Of a stretch of DNA of 64,000 bases, positions 15,299-23,411 are shown piece by piece. Made by a program: the position numbers and the translations under genes. Below the pieces are notes generated by a model. That model was not told where the DNA came from and did no database searches. It was given only the letters and a program-made list of their open reading frames with translations. Position 1 is the stretch's first letter. The number at the start of each line of letters is the position of its first letter. Source of the DNA: CADEED01 sp041395625 (GTDB lineage Bacteria; Pseudomonadota; Gammaproteobacteria; Steroidobacterales; Steroidobacteraceae); the NCBI GenBank assembly GCA_041395625.1, contig JAWLAE010000005.1:186001-250000 (forward strand). The letters run 5' to 3'.

Positions 15299-15553
15299 TC
15301 GCCGCAAAGGCAACAAGAGCTCTTCCGGCACTCCATAGGACCGGAAAAGTTCACCGTGCGTTGCCAAGAGCGGAGGGATCTCAGTCGGTACTCTCGTGAC
15401 GAATTGAAGCAGTTGCAGCAGGATCTGCGTCATAGCGTGTAGGAGCGAATTCGGAAGACCTCTGAACTTGGTCCCGATCGGGCGACCGGACAGCGGCAAG
15501 CAGCAGAACAGCAGCTCATTATTCAGATCGACAAGTTCCTGAGCGGGTCATGA
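15299..15553 (+). pseudogene. Remnant of an RHS C-terminal toxin, interrupted by an in-frame TAG
   Basis: The frame starts in the seam and reads EKFTVRCQERRDLSRYSRDE then LKQLQQDLRHSV, meets TAG at 15440-15442, and continues in the same frame as ERIRKTSELGPDRATGQRQA then AEQQLIIQIDKFLSGS to a TGA at 15551. The helical, Gln/Leu-rich style continues across the stop, so one substitution seems to have broken it. No start codon is present. The tip could be an RHS toxin end of unknown activity. Its stop overlaps the following HEAT-like gene by ATGA, as in an intact toxin-immunity pair. The seam is read one frame off relative to the main toxin. Confidence 0.6.
15301..15310 (+). repeat. Cassette seam 5 (variant gccgcaaagg)
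   Basis: It lies 6 bases after the immunity stop at 15294. Together with the following caacaagagctcttccg it matches seam 4 over about 27 bases with two differences. Confidence 0.7.
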
Positions 15554-16215
15554 GCACAGCATTTCTGGGAAACCCTTTGATCGCCGAACTGCTCGATGAC
15601 CCGGCAAGGTTCAAGCAGGAGGGGCACGCTTATCAGCTGCTCGAGGAGTACTTCTCTGGGTTCCCGGTCGAAACGCTTCGTCCTCTTATGCGCCATGAGA
15701 ACGGGTTGGTTCGACACGCCGCGTTGTGGGTTGCATCAGAACTAGGCGAGCAGGCGTGCGTGCTGCTGGGGGACGCGATCCCGCTCATCGCAAGCGATGA
15801 TCGATTCGAGAGCTATCACGCCCTAGAGATCGCAGCCGTGTGCGCGGTGGGTGATCAAGTCGAGCGATTTGTTGCTGTTGTCGCGGGGCTGGAGTCGAGC
15901 GACGGCGTCATTCGCGGCTTGACGATGCGGCTCATGTCGCGCGCGGACGCTGCGCAACTCAGAGCAGCGGCTGCGGCCGCTGTGGGCGATACGCGGCTCG
16001 CTGAAGTACACAAGCGCGGGCTAGAGCTCTTGGCGATTGGCGATACGGTAGACCCGAATGCGATCAAGCGCTTCCTAACGAGTGAGGATGGTGTGGCTCG
16101 CTCTTACGGTGCGATTGCGGCGAAGCGCTTGAGCAACAAGTATCCGGAGTTGCTTGAGGTGGCGGCCAGCCTTCCCGATACGAGCGTGAGCAAGTTTGCG
16201 GGTGATGCTGCGTAG
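15550..16215 (+). CDS. HEAT-like repeat immunity protein
   Basis: The product has 221 residues and appears all-helical, with repeated two-helix units: PLMRHENGLVRHAALWVASE, YHALEIAAVCAVGDQVERFV, DGVIRGLTMRLMSRADAAQL and SEDGVARSYGAIAAKRLSNK. This is the look of HEAT/Armadillo-like immunity proteins. It starts at the ATGA overlapping the end of the toxin remnant, so it was probably coupled to it. The toxin is broken but the immunity frame is intact, as expected if it still protects against sister cells. A degenerate seam follows 18 bases after the stop. No signal peptide is seen, so the protein is cytosolic. Confidence 0.72.
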   Translation: MSTAFLGNPLIAELLDDPARFKQEGHAYQLLEEYFSGFPVETLRPLMRHENGLVRHAALWVASELGEQACVLLGDAIPLIASDDRFESYHALEIAAVCAVGDQVERFVAVVAGLESSDGVIRGLTMRLMSRADAAQLRAAAAAAVGDTRLAEVHKRGLELLAIGDTVDPNAIKRFLTSEDGVARSYGAIAAKRLSNKYPELLEVAASLPDTSVSKFAGDAA

Positions 16216-16567
16216 GAATGTCGTCGCTCTGTTGCCACAAAGGCTACTACTGCCGGGCACCGACTCGCGTAAGTTGATGCTGACGCGCTACGCCGAGAAG
16301 GAGCGCAAACTCACCCTGTGGTTCGAGCTCGCGCTCTTCGCCGCGGCCACAATTGATTGCCGACTCGAAGTGGGCACCACGGATGCGAGTCAATACCGCA
16401 TCGCAGCGGCCCCAATCGTCGGTCTGTTTGGTCCTGTAGCGCCTCGTCGTTGTGCCGCGGATCGGGCGTCGAATAGAATGCACTCCATTGGGTTTGCTTT
16501 CTCAAGCGCTTTCTGCGGCGGACCGACACTGGAGCCGACGCTGCGGCAATGATCAGGGAGGACTTTC
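16216..16567 (+). other. Gene-poor end of the toxin island
   Basis: The 352 bases between the HEAT-like gene and the lipoprotein contain a degenerate seam (16234) that closes after 13 codons, and no convincing gene. A frame from 16196 to 16552 overlaps the immunity gene and has no recognisable domain. This is probably decayed cassette DNA and the promoter area of the lipoprotein gene. Confidence 0.5.
16234..16243 (+). repeat. Cassette seam 6 (degenerate, gccacaaagg)
   Basis: The sequence ctgttgccacaaaggc lies 18 bases after the HEAT-like gene and differs from seam 2 by two bases. Read in the AARA frame it gives VATKATTAGHRLA and a stop. It marks the right end of the array. Confidence 0.5.
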
Positions 16568-17257
16568 TTGTTGCTGTTTTCGCCCATGTTCGCGCGCCGC
16601 CAGCCGACTATGGCGATTCCAAGCGCGGCGCGCTCGCCCGGAGCGACCGGAAAGCTGCAATGGCGCGGCGTACTCGCCTTGTCGCTATGCCACGTGATCG
16701 CGCTGAGTGCGTGTGGTCCGTCGCAGCAGGATGCGGAGCTTGCGATCGCTGAGATCGAGGAGGGTGCGGCGTCGATCGAGACGGATGCGAAACGCTTTGC
16801 GCCCGAAAGCTACGCGCGATACAAGTCTCAGCTCGCGGCGCTGAAGGCCGCGTTCGAGAAGCGCGAGTTCGATACCGTGGTCGACGGGTCAGCGAAGCTG
16901 ACGGCGGCGCTCGATGAAACGCGCAAGGCAGCGGAAACGGGCAAAGCGGATTTCGACGCACGACAAGCGCGGTTGGAGCAGCGGTGGGACAAGCTCGACA
17001 CCGATCTCGGCTCGGTTCAGGGAGCGCTCGAGAAGCGTCTGCGTATGCTCGCGGACAGTCCGCAGTTGCCGCAAAACTTCGATCGGGCGCGGCTCGAACG
17101 GGTGGGCACGAGTTTCGCACGGCATGCGGCGAGTCGTCGGGAAGCCCAGTCGCTCGCCAAGTCGGGCGAGTTCGCCGAGGCATTGCTGCGCGGTGCGCAG
17201 ATCGAAGCGGGTTATCTCGCGCTCATGCGCGAGGTCGGCCTGGCACCCGCGCAGTAG
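16568..17257 (+). CDS. Coiled-coil lipoprotein
   Basis: The product has up to 229 residues. The TTG at 16568 has a good ribosome site (GGGAGG, 7 bases away); ATG 16586 or 16610 is also possible. A signal peptide ends in the lipobox ALSAC followed by GPSQQ, so Cys about 49 should be lipidated. The mature part is Ala/Glu/Lys/Arg-rich with heptad-like runs (RYKSQLAALKAAFEKREFDT, ARQARLEQRWDKLDTDLGSV), so a long helical or coiled-coil domain is likely. I recognise no family; it has the general look of DUF4398-type or TolA-like helical lipoproteins. The 3' end overlaps the convergent rimO by 35 bases. Confidence 0.75.
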   Translation: MLLFSPMFARRQPTMAIPSAARSPGATGKLQWRGVLALSLCHVIALSACGPSQQDAELAIAEIEEGAASIETDAKRFAPESYARYKSQLAALKAAFEKREFDTVVDGSAKLTAALDETRKAAETGKADFDARQARLEQRWDKLDTDLGSVQGALEKRLRMLADSPQLPQNFDRARLERVGTSFARHAASRREAQSLAKSGEFAEALLRGAQIEAGYLALMREVGLAPAQ

Positions 17258-18581
17258 TCTTGGCGTATAGATCGTAGTCGTTTGCCGCCACTATTTTGAC
17301 GTCCGCGAATTCCCCGACCGGCAGGTCGTTGCCGGCACTGATCCGGACGACGCCATCGATCTCCGGCGCGTCCGAGCGACTGCGTGCGATCGCTGTGTCG
17401 CCCTCGATGGCATCGACGAGTACGCGTTCCGTGTGGCCGATGCGCTGCTGCAATCGGGCTGCACTGATGGCCGCCGCGCGGCTCATGAAGCGCTCGTAGC
17501 GCTCCTGCTGCACCTCGGGCGCAACGTGATCGGCCAGCGCATTGGCGGTCGCGCCTTCGACGGGCGAATACTTGAAGCAGCCCACCCGATCGAGCTGGGC
17601 TGCATCCAGCCAGTCGAGCAACTCCTGGAATTCCCACTCGGTTTCGCCCGGGAACCCCACGATGAAAGTGCTGCGGATCGTGAGTTCAGGGCACTCGCTG
17701 CGCCACTGCTGGATACGCGCGAGTGTATTGTCTGTCGAGCCCGGGCGGCGCATGCGCTTCAGCACACTCGGGCTGCCGTGCTGAAACGGAATGTCGAGAT
17801 ACGGCAGCACGCGGCCCTCGGCCATCAGACCGATCACCTCATCGACATGCGGGTACGGATAGACATAGTGCAGCCGTATCCAGATACCGAGTTCGCCGAG
17901 GCCGCGCGCCAGATCCAGAAAACGGGTTGCATACTGCTGGCCACGCCACTCTGCGCTGCGATAGCGCAGATCGGAGCCATAGGCGCTGGTGTCCTGTGAG
18001 ATCACTAACAACTCTTGCACGCCAGCCTTGGCCAGCCGCTCGGCTTCGCGCAGCACGTCGTCGATCGGCCGACTCGCGAGCCGGCCACGCATCGAGGGGA
18101 TGATGCAGAAGCTGCACTTGTTGTTGCAGCCTTCGGAGATCTTGAGATAAGCGTAGTGCCGCGGCGTCAGCCGGATTCCCTGCGGCGGCAGCAGATCGAA
18201 GAACGGGTCGTGGCGCGGCGGCAGGTGCTGATGCACGGCCGACAGCACGTCCTCGTAGGCATGCGGGCCGGTGACGCCTAACACGTTCGGATGTCGTTCG
18301 AGTATCCGTTCCGGCCGCGCGCCCAGGCAGCCGGTGACAATCACGCGGCCGTTCTCGCGCAGCGCCTCGCCGATCGCATCGAGTGACTCGTCGACGGCGC
18401 TGTCGATGAAACCGCAAGTGTTGACGACGACGACATCCGCCGCCTCATAGCTCGGCGCAACGACATAGCCCTCGGCACGCAGCTGCGTGATGATCCGCTC
18501 GGAATCCACCAGCGCTTTCGGGCAGCCGAGGCTCACGAAGCCGACGGTGGGGGCTGGCTCATGCGGTGGTTTGGCGGGCAT
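17223..18581 (-). CDS. rimO: Ribosomal protein uS12 methylthiotransferase
   Basis: RimO adds a methylthio group to the conserved Asp of ribosomal protein S12 (Asp88 in E. coli), using radical SAM chemistry and two 4Fe-4S clusters. From ATG 18581 the product is 452 residues. The UPF0004 domain starts at VGFVSLGCPKALVDSE; its cluster Cys lie in SLGCPK, NTCGF and TGCLGA. The radical SAM CX3CX2C motif is EGCNNKCSFC, followed by IPSMRGRLASRP, which is specific to RimO. A C-terminal TRAM domain ends in NDYDLY, with about 12 extra residues. The longer frame to 18611 adds ten residues without support. It is convergent with the lipoprotein gene and faces away from the TonB gene. Confidence 0.95.
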   Translation of the reverse strand: MPAKPPHEPAPTVGFVSLGCPKALVDSERIITQLRAEGYVVAPSYEAADVVVVNTCGFIDSAVDESLDAIGEALRENGRVIVTGCLGARPERILERHPNVLGVTGPHAYEDVLSAVHQHLPPRHDPFFDLLPPQGIRLTPRHYAYLKISEGCNNKCSFCIIPSMRGRLASRPIDDVLREAERLAKAGVQELLVISQDTSAYGSDLRYRSAEWRGQQYATRFLDLARGLGELGIWIRLHYVYPYPHVDEVIGLMAEGRVLPYLDIPFQHGSPSVLKRMRRPGSTDNTLARIQQWRSECPELTIRSTFIVGFPGETEWEFQELLDWLDAAQLDRVGCFKYSPVEGATANALADHVAPEVQQERYERFMSRAAAISAARLQQRIGHTERVLVDAIEGDTAIARSRSDAPEIDGVVRISAGNDLPVGEFADVKIVAANDYDLYAKTTARVPGRPRA

Positions 18582-18658
18582 GGGCGCTATCGTAACCCGC
18601 CAGCCGTGCACCGTGCGTTCTCCACTCTGACTGAGCGTGGAAATCTCGCGGAGGGCTT

Positions 18659-19297
18659 ATGTACGGTAGTCACACGGCGTCCCGCCCGATCAGCGCGGGG
18701 CTACGATTTCTGTTGGTGGGCGGCGCGCATGTGGCGGTTGGCTTGCTGATCGCGCAAGGCCTGGGTGTTCGTATACCGATGCTGCAGGCGGCGAAGCCGA
18801 TCGACACGCAGATCATCGACGAAGCGCGGCCGCTCGACCCGACGCCGGCGATACCGGATGGCGTCAAGTCGCTGGAGCCACCCACAATAATCGATCCAGC
18901 GCCGCTTCCCGAGCCGCAAGACACCACGCCACCAGTCGACCCGTCCACCGCGGTAACGGTGCCGCCCGCGACCGGCGGCGGGGGCGCCGTCGCGACGACG
19001 CCAGCACCCGTGCTCACGCGAGTACGCTCGGATCCTAACCACCCCATCAGCCAGCCACCCTACCCACCGGTGTCGATTCGGCTGGGGCAGCAGGGACCGG
19101 TCGTCGTATCGGTGTGGGTGCTGCCGAACGGCCGGGTCGGCGATGTCCGTCTGGACGCCAGCAGCGGCTTCGACGCGCTCGATCGCGCGGCGATGAGCGA
19201 AGCGCGGCGCTGGCGACTCGTGCCGGCCACGCGCGATGGCATCGCAATCCCACAGTGGTACGCCGTGCGGGTGGTGCTCAACCTGCAGGAGCGCTGA
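18659..19297 (+). CDS. TonB-family energy transducer
   Basis: The product has 212 residues. One membrane anchor lies near 13-32 (GLRFLLVGGAHVAVGLLIA), followed by a Pro-rich periplasmic spacer (DPTPAIPDGVKSLEPP and similar, about 50-120) and a C-terminal TonB domain with YPPVSIRLGQQGPVVVSVWV, LPNGRVGDVRLDASSGFDAL and ARRWRLVPA. Such proteins carry proton-motive energy from ExbBD to outer-membrane receptors. There is no ExbB, ExbD or receptor gene next to it, so the partner is unknown. It is divergent from rimO, with 77 bases between the two starts. Confidence 0.9.
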   Translation: MYGSHTASRPISAGLRFLLVGGAHVAVGLLIAQGLGVRIPMLQAAKPIDTQIIDEARPLDPTPAIPDGVKSLEPPTIIDPAPLPEPQDTTPPVDPSTAVTVPPATGGGGAVATTPAPVLTRVRSDPNHPISQPPYPPVSIRLGQQGPVVVSVWVLPNGRVGDVRLDASSGFDALDRAAMSEARRWRLVPATRDGIAIPQWYAVRVVLNLQER

Positions 19298-19431
19298 GGC
19301 GCCACCTGTCGGATGACCCATCCGCGCATCGGTCCGACTTGACGTCTTGGTTTCTCGCGAGCGCCGCGCATGAGTAGATAGCGACCATCGGATGGTACTT
19401 AGGTACCGCCCCTACTGGATCGCGTTGAACC

Positions 19432-20613
19432 ATGACAACAACCAAGCGGGAACTCGCCATCGTGGGTGGCGGGATAGGTGGGCTAACGGCCGCGCTTGCG
19501 CTGCAGCAAGCGGGCTTTCAGGTGCGTGTGTACGAGCAGGCGCCGCAGTTGGCCGAAGTGGGCGCCGGTATTTCGCTGAGCCCGACGGCCGTCCACGGAC
19601 TCAATCATCTGGGTTTGCGCGAGGTCCTGCTGCGTGAGGCCTATGCGCCGGAGGACCAGGTGGTCCGGCATTACCAGAACGCCCGACCGTTATCGGACAT
19701 CAACCGCGGCCGGTCGCTGCTCGAGCGCTACGGCGAGCGCTACTACCTGATCCACCGCGCGGATCTGCACGATGCGCTGGCGGCTGCCGTGCGAGCGAAC
19801 GATCCGGCGGCCATTCTGCTGGATCATCGGTTCCAGTCGCTCGAGCAGCACGACGATCATGTGCAGCTCTCGTTCAGCAATGGCAAGCGCTACTCGGCGA
19901 CGGTCGTGATCGGTGCCGACGGCTCGCGCTCGGTCGTCCGCGAGCAGTTGTTTGGCCCGGGCGATCCACAGTTCACGGGCTATATCGCATGGCGTGGCCT
20001 CGTGCCGATGGAGAAGGTGCCGGCGGGCATACTCAAGCCACCGTCGGGCATCTTCGTGGGGCCGCGTCACCTGGTCAATCGTTACCCGGTGCGGCGTGGC
20101 ACGCAGCTCAACTTCGTCGCGTTCGCGGAACGCACGGCTTGGACGGAGGAGGGCTGGTCGATCCATTCCACCGTGCAGGAGTTGCTGGACGAGTTCGCCG
20201 GCTGGCATGAGTACGTCCTGACGTTCATGCGGGAGACGCCGCCGGAGCTGTTGTTCAAGTGGGGCTTGTTCGATCGGGAGCCGCTCGAGCAATGGACCCG
20301 GGAGCGCGTGACGTTGTTAGGCGATGCAGCGCATCCGGTGCTGCCGTTCTTGGGTCACGGCGCGGTGATGGCCATCGAAGATGGCGTCGTCTTGGCGCGC
20401 GCACTGGCTGAATCCGCACGCCTCGAGGACGGGCTGCAACGTTACGAGAATGCGCGCCGCGAGCGCACCACGTTCATCGTGTTGCAGTCGCGTGAGGCCG
20501 GCAAGCATTTCCATCATGCCGATCCGGACAGTTATGGCGAGCGTTCGCAGGGCAAGCCCGCGGACGAACGGCTCGGGTTGTTCGATTACAACCCGGTCAC
20601 GGCGCCAATCTGA
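19432..20613 (+). CDS. FAD-dependent monooxygenase (salicylate hydroxylase-like)
   Basis: The product has 393 residues and matches class A flavin monooxygenases, which hydroxylate aromatic rings with NAD(P)H and O2. The FAD-binding GxGxxG is VGGGIGGLTAALALQQAG at residues 10-27. The DG motif is VVIGADGSRSVVR, and the second FAD motif is TLLGDAAHPVLPFLGHGA. The sequence is closest in style to 3-hydroxybenzoate 6-hydroxylase and salicylate 1-monooxygenase; the substrate cannot be read from the motifs. The gene stands alone and ends 4 bp from the convergent DUF937-OmpA gene. The 134 bases upstream hold no gene. Confidence 0.88.
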   Translation: MTTTKRELAIVGGGIGGLTAALALQQAGFQVRVYEQAPQLAEVGAGISLSPTAVHGLNHLGLREVLLREAYAPEDQVVRHYQNARPLSDINRGRSLLERYGERYYLIHRADLHDALAAAVRANDPAAILLDHRFQSLEQHDDHVQLSFSNGKRYSATVVIGADGSRSVVREQLFGPGDPQFTGYIAWRGLVPMEKVPAGILKPPSGIFVGPRHLVNRYPVRRGTQLNFVAFAERTAWTEEGWSIHSTVQELLDEFAGWHEYVLTFMRETPPELLFKWGLFDREPLEQWTRERVTLLGDAAHPVLPFLGHGAVMAIEDGVVLARALAESARLEDGLQRYENARRERTTFIVLQSREAGKHFHHADPDSYGERSQGKPADERLGLFDYNPVTAPI

Positions 20614-20617
20614 GCGC

Positions 20618-21835
20618 TTATTTCGCCGTTACAACGATTTCCGTGCGGCGGTTCTCCGCGCGTCCTTCGGGCGTGTCATTGCTGGAGCGCGGATTGTCGG
20701 CACCGAAGCCACGAGCCGTCAGCCGCTCGGCGGCGATACCGCGTTCGATCAGCGCGCTGCGCACGGCTGCGGCGCGCTCCTGCGACAGCGTGCGATTCTG
20801 GTCGGCGTCGCCGCTGCTGTCGGTGTGACCTTGTAGCTCGACCTGCGCTGCGGGGAAGGCGCCGAGCACGTTGCCAACGTCATCGAGGGTGCGCGCCGAG
20901 GCCGTATCGAGCCTTGCGGTACCGGAGTCGAAGTTGAGATTGTCGAGCACGAACGTGCGCGGCACGCTCGTATCGTCGGCGTTCTGCAGGTAAGCTAACA
21001 ACTGCGCCGCGGCCGAGTCAACTGCGCCTTGCAGCTCGACGGTCGGTGCGGTGACGACGGGTTCTGGCGTCGCGACGGGGTCCGCATAGCTGGGCGTGTC
21101 CACCGCCACTGTCTCGGCTTTCTGGCAACTGCGCAGGCCAAAGAACAGCAGGATGGCCGCCACGGGCACGATCAGCCACGGCAGGAGCGACGGCCGCCGT
21201 TCCGGATCTGCGGCGGCTGTCTCGGGCACAGGCGTCGGGGCAGCGGTCGTCACGGGTGGTGGGACGGGCGCAGCTGCGGTGGCCGGCCCACCGAGATCGG
21301 CCATGCCTAGCGCTGCACCCAGCCCGGGCGGAGCAATGCTCGGCAGCTGGCTCTTGACGGCACTCAGCATGCCCAACAAGCCCGCGGCATTGAGGCCATT
21401 CGAGCGGCTTTGCTTGCCGAGGACCCCCAGAATGATCGGAATCGCCATGCCGAGCAGCGAAGACGCCGACGAGCGGCGCACCCCACCAAAAGAGCTCAGC
21501 AGATCGGCGACGGCGTCGCCCCGACTGCCCAGCATCGTGCCCATGAGGCTCTTGCCGGTGTTGAGCACGGCATCGGTCTGCGCACCGCCGCCGAGCGCGC
21601 CGGCCAGGTTGTTGAGCAGGCTGCCATCGTGCTTGCCAGCGTGGACCAGATCCAGGAGTCGCGCCGCGCCGTTCTCGCTGTTGCCGAAATTGTTGACGAT
21701 GCCCGCCAGCAACGCGGGGACCGCGCCACCTGTCAGGGTCTTCGCCGTTGCCGCCGGGTCCTCGCCGACGGTGCCGGCGACCTTGGCAATCACGTCATCC
21801 CCCAGCTGCGATTTCACGAGATCGAACAGATTCAT
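20618..21835 (-). CDS. DUF937-OmpA fusion protein
   Basis: The start is ATG 21835, which begins MNLFDLVKSQLGDDV; an in-frame extension to 21916 has no domain. The product has 405 residues. Residues 1 to about 160 are a DUF937 domain, Gly/Ala/Leu-rich and helical (GGAVPALLAGIVNNFG, LLGMAIPIILGVLGKQS). A Pro/Ala linker follows, then a membrane segment near 220-240 (LLPWLIVPVAAILLFFGLRS) and an OmpA C-terminal domain with VELQGHTDSSGDADQNRTLS and GFGADNPRSSNDTPEGRAEN. The OmpA part should bind peptidoglycan in the periplasm, leaving DUF937 in the cytosol. The gene is divergent from the methyltransferase at 22000. Confidence 0.88.
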   Translation of the reverse strand: MNLFDLVKSQLGDDVIAKVAGTVGEDPAATAKTLTGGAVPALLAGIVNNFGNSENGAARLLDLVHAGKHDGSLLNNLAGALGGGAQTDAVLNTGKSLMGTMLGSRGDAVADLLSSFGGVRRSSASSLLGMAIPIILGVLGKQSRSNGLNAAGLLGMLSAVKSQLPSIAPPGLGAALGMADLGGPATAAAPVPPPVTTAAPTPVPETAAADPERRPSLLPWLIVPVAAILLFFGLRSCQKAETVAVDTPSYADPVATPEPVVTAPTVELQGAVDSAAAQLLAYLQNADDTSVPRTFVLDNLNFDSGTARLDTASARTLDDVGNVLGAFPAAQVELQGHTDSSGDADQNRTLSQERAAAVRSALIERGIAAERLTARGFGADNPRSSNDTPEGRAENRRTEIVVTAK

Positions 21836-21999
21836 GGCGTACGGCCTCCCAGCCTGTGTGGCCCGACGAGCGAGCGACTGTTTTTCGTGGGCGACATTAT
21901 GCGCGCAACTGATCACTGGTCGACTGTTTCACGCGGCTGGCGAGCGGCTGCCGGGTGCATTAGAGTGATTCGGTCAAACAGTCATGTACGGATATACAG

Positions 22000-23082
22000 A
22001 TGCACGCGCCAACTGCTGTCGTATCAGAGACCCTGCCGCCACTCGCCACGCGCGCTGACGCGTCCTACCTCGATTTCGTCGAGGGCTTTCGCGAGTACAT
22101 ACTGGGACCGGGCGCCGATTTCGAGCGCCGCTTGAACGCGGCGGCGGAGGCAGAAGAAGCGCGCCGTGGCGCGAAATTCGCGCGCGTGGAAGAGATCCGC
22201 GATTTCCTCGAAGCCATGCCTGTCACCCATTTGCGCAACCGCCTGACGCGCACGCAGCAGGAGATGAAATGGGTGAAGCTGCGCCAGTCCTATGACGCGC
22301 AGCGCGCGCAGTTGCTGGCCGAGCTGGCCCTCTGGGACGAGCGCGGACCGGCGCGACTGGAGCTCGATCCCGACTTCGTGCATCCGCCGTACACCAATGT
22401 GCACTTTCACCTGCAGCCCGGTGGTTACTACAAGGACGAGTTGGGCGGTTTCCTCTATCACTACGGCACCAAAGTGTTCTTCCGCGGTGACAACGACAAG
22501 GACGAACTGCACGCCAAGCTGGTGGGATTCGTGCCGCCGCCGTCCGGCCAAGTCAAGCGCATACTCGATCTGGCCTGCTCCATGGGCCAGAGCACAACGG
22601 CGTTCAAGGCACGCTTCCCTGCGGCAGAGGTGATCGGCATCGATCATTCTGCGGCGATGCTGCGCGCCGCTCACCGACGGGCGTCGATGCTGGGTAGTGA
22701 GGTCACGTTCGCCCAGCGACTGGTCGAAGACACGCGTCTGCCCGACGGGCACGTCGACCTGGTGTTCGCCTTCATCCTGTTTCACGAGCTGCCACAGCGC
22801 ATCGTGCGCGCGACCGTCGCCGAGGCCTTGCGCGTGCTGCGCCCGGGCGGCGCGTTCGCCATCTACGATTTCAACGGTACCGACGGACAGTCGCCCTACC
22901 AGCGTTACCATCGCTACTTCGACGCACGCCACAATGGCGAGCCGTATTCGCAGGATTTCTGCGATTGCGATCTGACGTCGATCCTGCGTGATGCGGGCTT
23001 CAACGTCGCCAAAGCCGCCGCCTTGCCGGATCGCGCCGGCGGTCCGGGCTACATGAAGCATTGGTACGCGGTGCGGCCTTGA
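22000..23082 (+). CDS. Class I SAM-dependent methyltransferase with an N-terminal extension
   Basis: The product has 360 residues. The methyltransferase fold is in the C-terminal half: motif I is ILDLACSMGQSTTAFKARFP near residue 190, then EVIGIDHSAAMLRAA, and a motif IV-like LVFAFILFHELPQ followed by ALRVLRPGGAFAIYDFNG. The first 170 residues are unusual: charged helices (AAAEAEEARRGAKFARVEEI) and HPPYTNVHFHLQPGGYY. The substrate is unknown. A 108-residue gene starts 2 bp after the stop and an ATP-grasp gene overlaps that one, so the three look like one operon. It could be a small-molecule or peptide tailoring enzyme. Confidence 0.8.
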   Translation: MHAPTAVVSETLPPLATRADASYLDFVEGFREYILGPGADFERRLNAAAEAEEARRGAKFARVEEIRDFLEAMPVTHLRNRLTRTQQEMKWVKLRQSYDAQRAQLLAELALWDERGPARLELDPDFVHPPYTNVHFHLQPGGYYKDELGGFLYHYGTKVFFRGDNDKDELHAKLVGFVPPPSGQVKRILDLACSMGQSTTAFKARFPAAEVIGIDHSAAMLRAAHRRASMLGSEVTFAQRLVEDTRLPDGHVDLVFAFILFHELPQRIVRATVAEALRVLRPGGAFAIYDFNGTDGQSPYQRYHRYFDARHNGEPYSQDFCDCDLTSILRDAGFNVAKAAALPDRAGGPGYMKHWYAVRP

Positions 23083-23084
23083 GC

Positions 23085-23411
23085 ATGGGCGAGAGCTGGG
23101 ACGCCGAGGCGTACGCCAGGCAGACGCCGGAGACCGGTACGCCGATCGCGGGCGACAACCCGGTCTATCTGCCCGATCCGCTCGCGGACGCCACCGTGCG
23201 CATGGTCGTCGAGCTCGCCGCGCAGGTCTGGATCGATCGCGAGCGCTTGTTAGTACTGGAGACGTTGCTGGCCGAGCAGGGTGTCGTGACCCGTGCGGCC
23301 GTGGAGTCTTTCAAGCCATCGCCGGCGCAGGCGGCCGAGTTCAAGGCGCAGCGCGATCGGTTCGTCGACGACGTCTTCAAGGCGCTGCGGACCATACCCC
23401 TGCATGAGTAA
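23085..23411 (+). CDS. Small conserved-looking protein between methyltransferase and ATP-grasp genes
   Basis: The product has 108 residues from ATG 23085. There is no signal peptide or membrane segment. The N-terminus is loop-rich (ARQTPETGTPIAGDNPVYLP); the C-terminal two thirds is helical (ATVRMVVELAAQVWIDRERL, ETLLAEQGVVTRAAVES). I do not recognise a family. It starts 2 bp after the methyltransferase stop and overlaps the ATP-grasp start by 8 bases, which suggests translational coupling and a stoichiometric partner or carrier for the two enzymes. That role is inference. Confidence 0.7.
   Translation: MGESWDAEAYARQTPETGTPIAGDNPVYLPDPLADATVRMVVELAAQVWIDRERLLVLETLLAEQGVVTRAAVESFKPSPAQAAEFKAQRDRFVDDVFKALRTIPLHE

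Noticed and set aside
9712..16243. Integron attC sites or insertion-sequence ends at the seams
   Set aside because: The seams are not palindromic, there is no integrase or transposase gene in the window, and no target duplication is visible. Homologous or short-homology joining is simpler.
16196..16552. Frame of 118 residues between the last immunity gene and the lipoprotein gene
   Set aside because: It overlaps the immunity gene end, has no domain and includes the degenerate seam in another frame. Decayed DNA is more likely.
22024..23061. Minus-strand frame of 345 residues opposite the methyltransferase
   Set aside because: The plus frame has clear SAM motifs. The reverse frame has none and is an antisense shadow.
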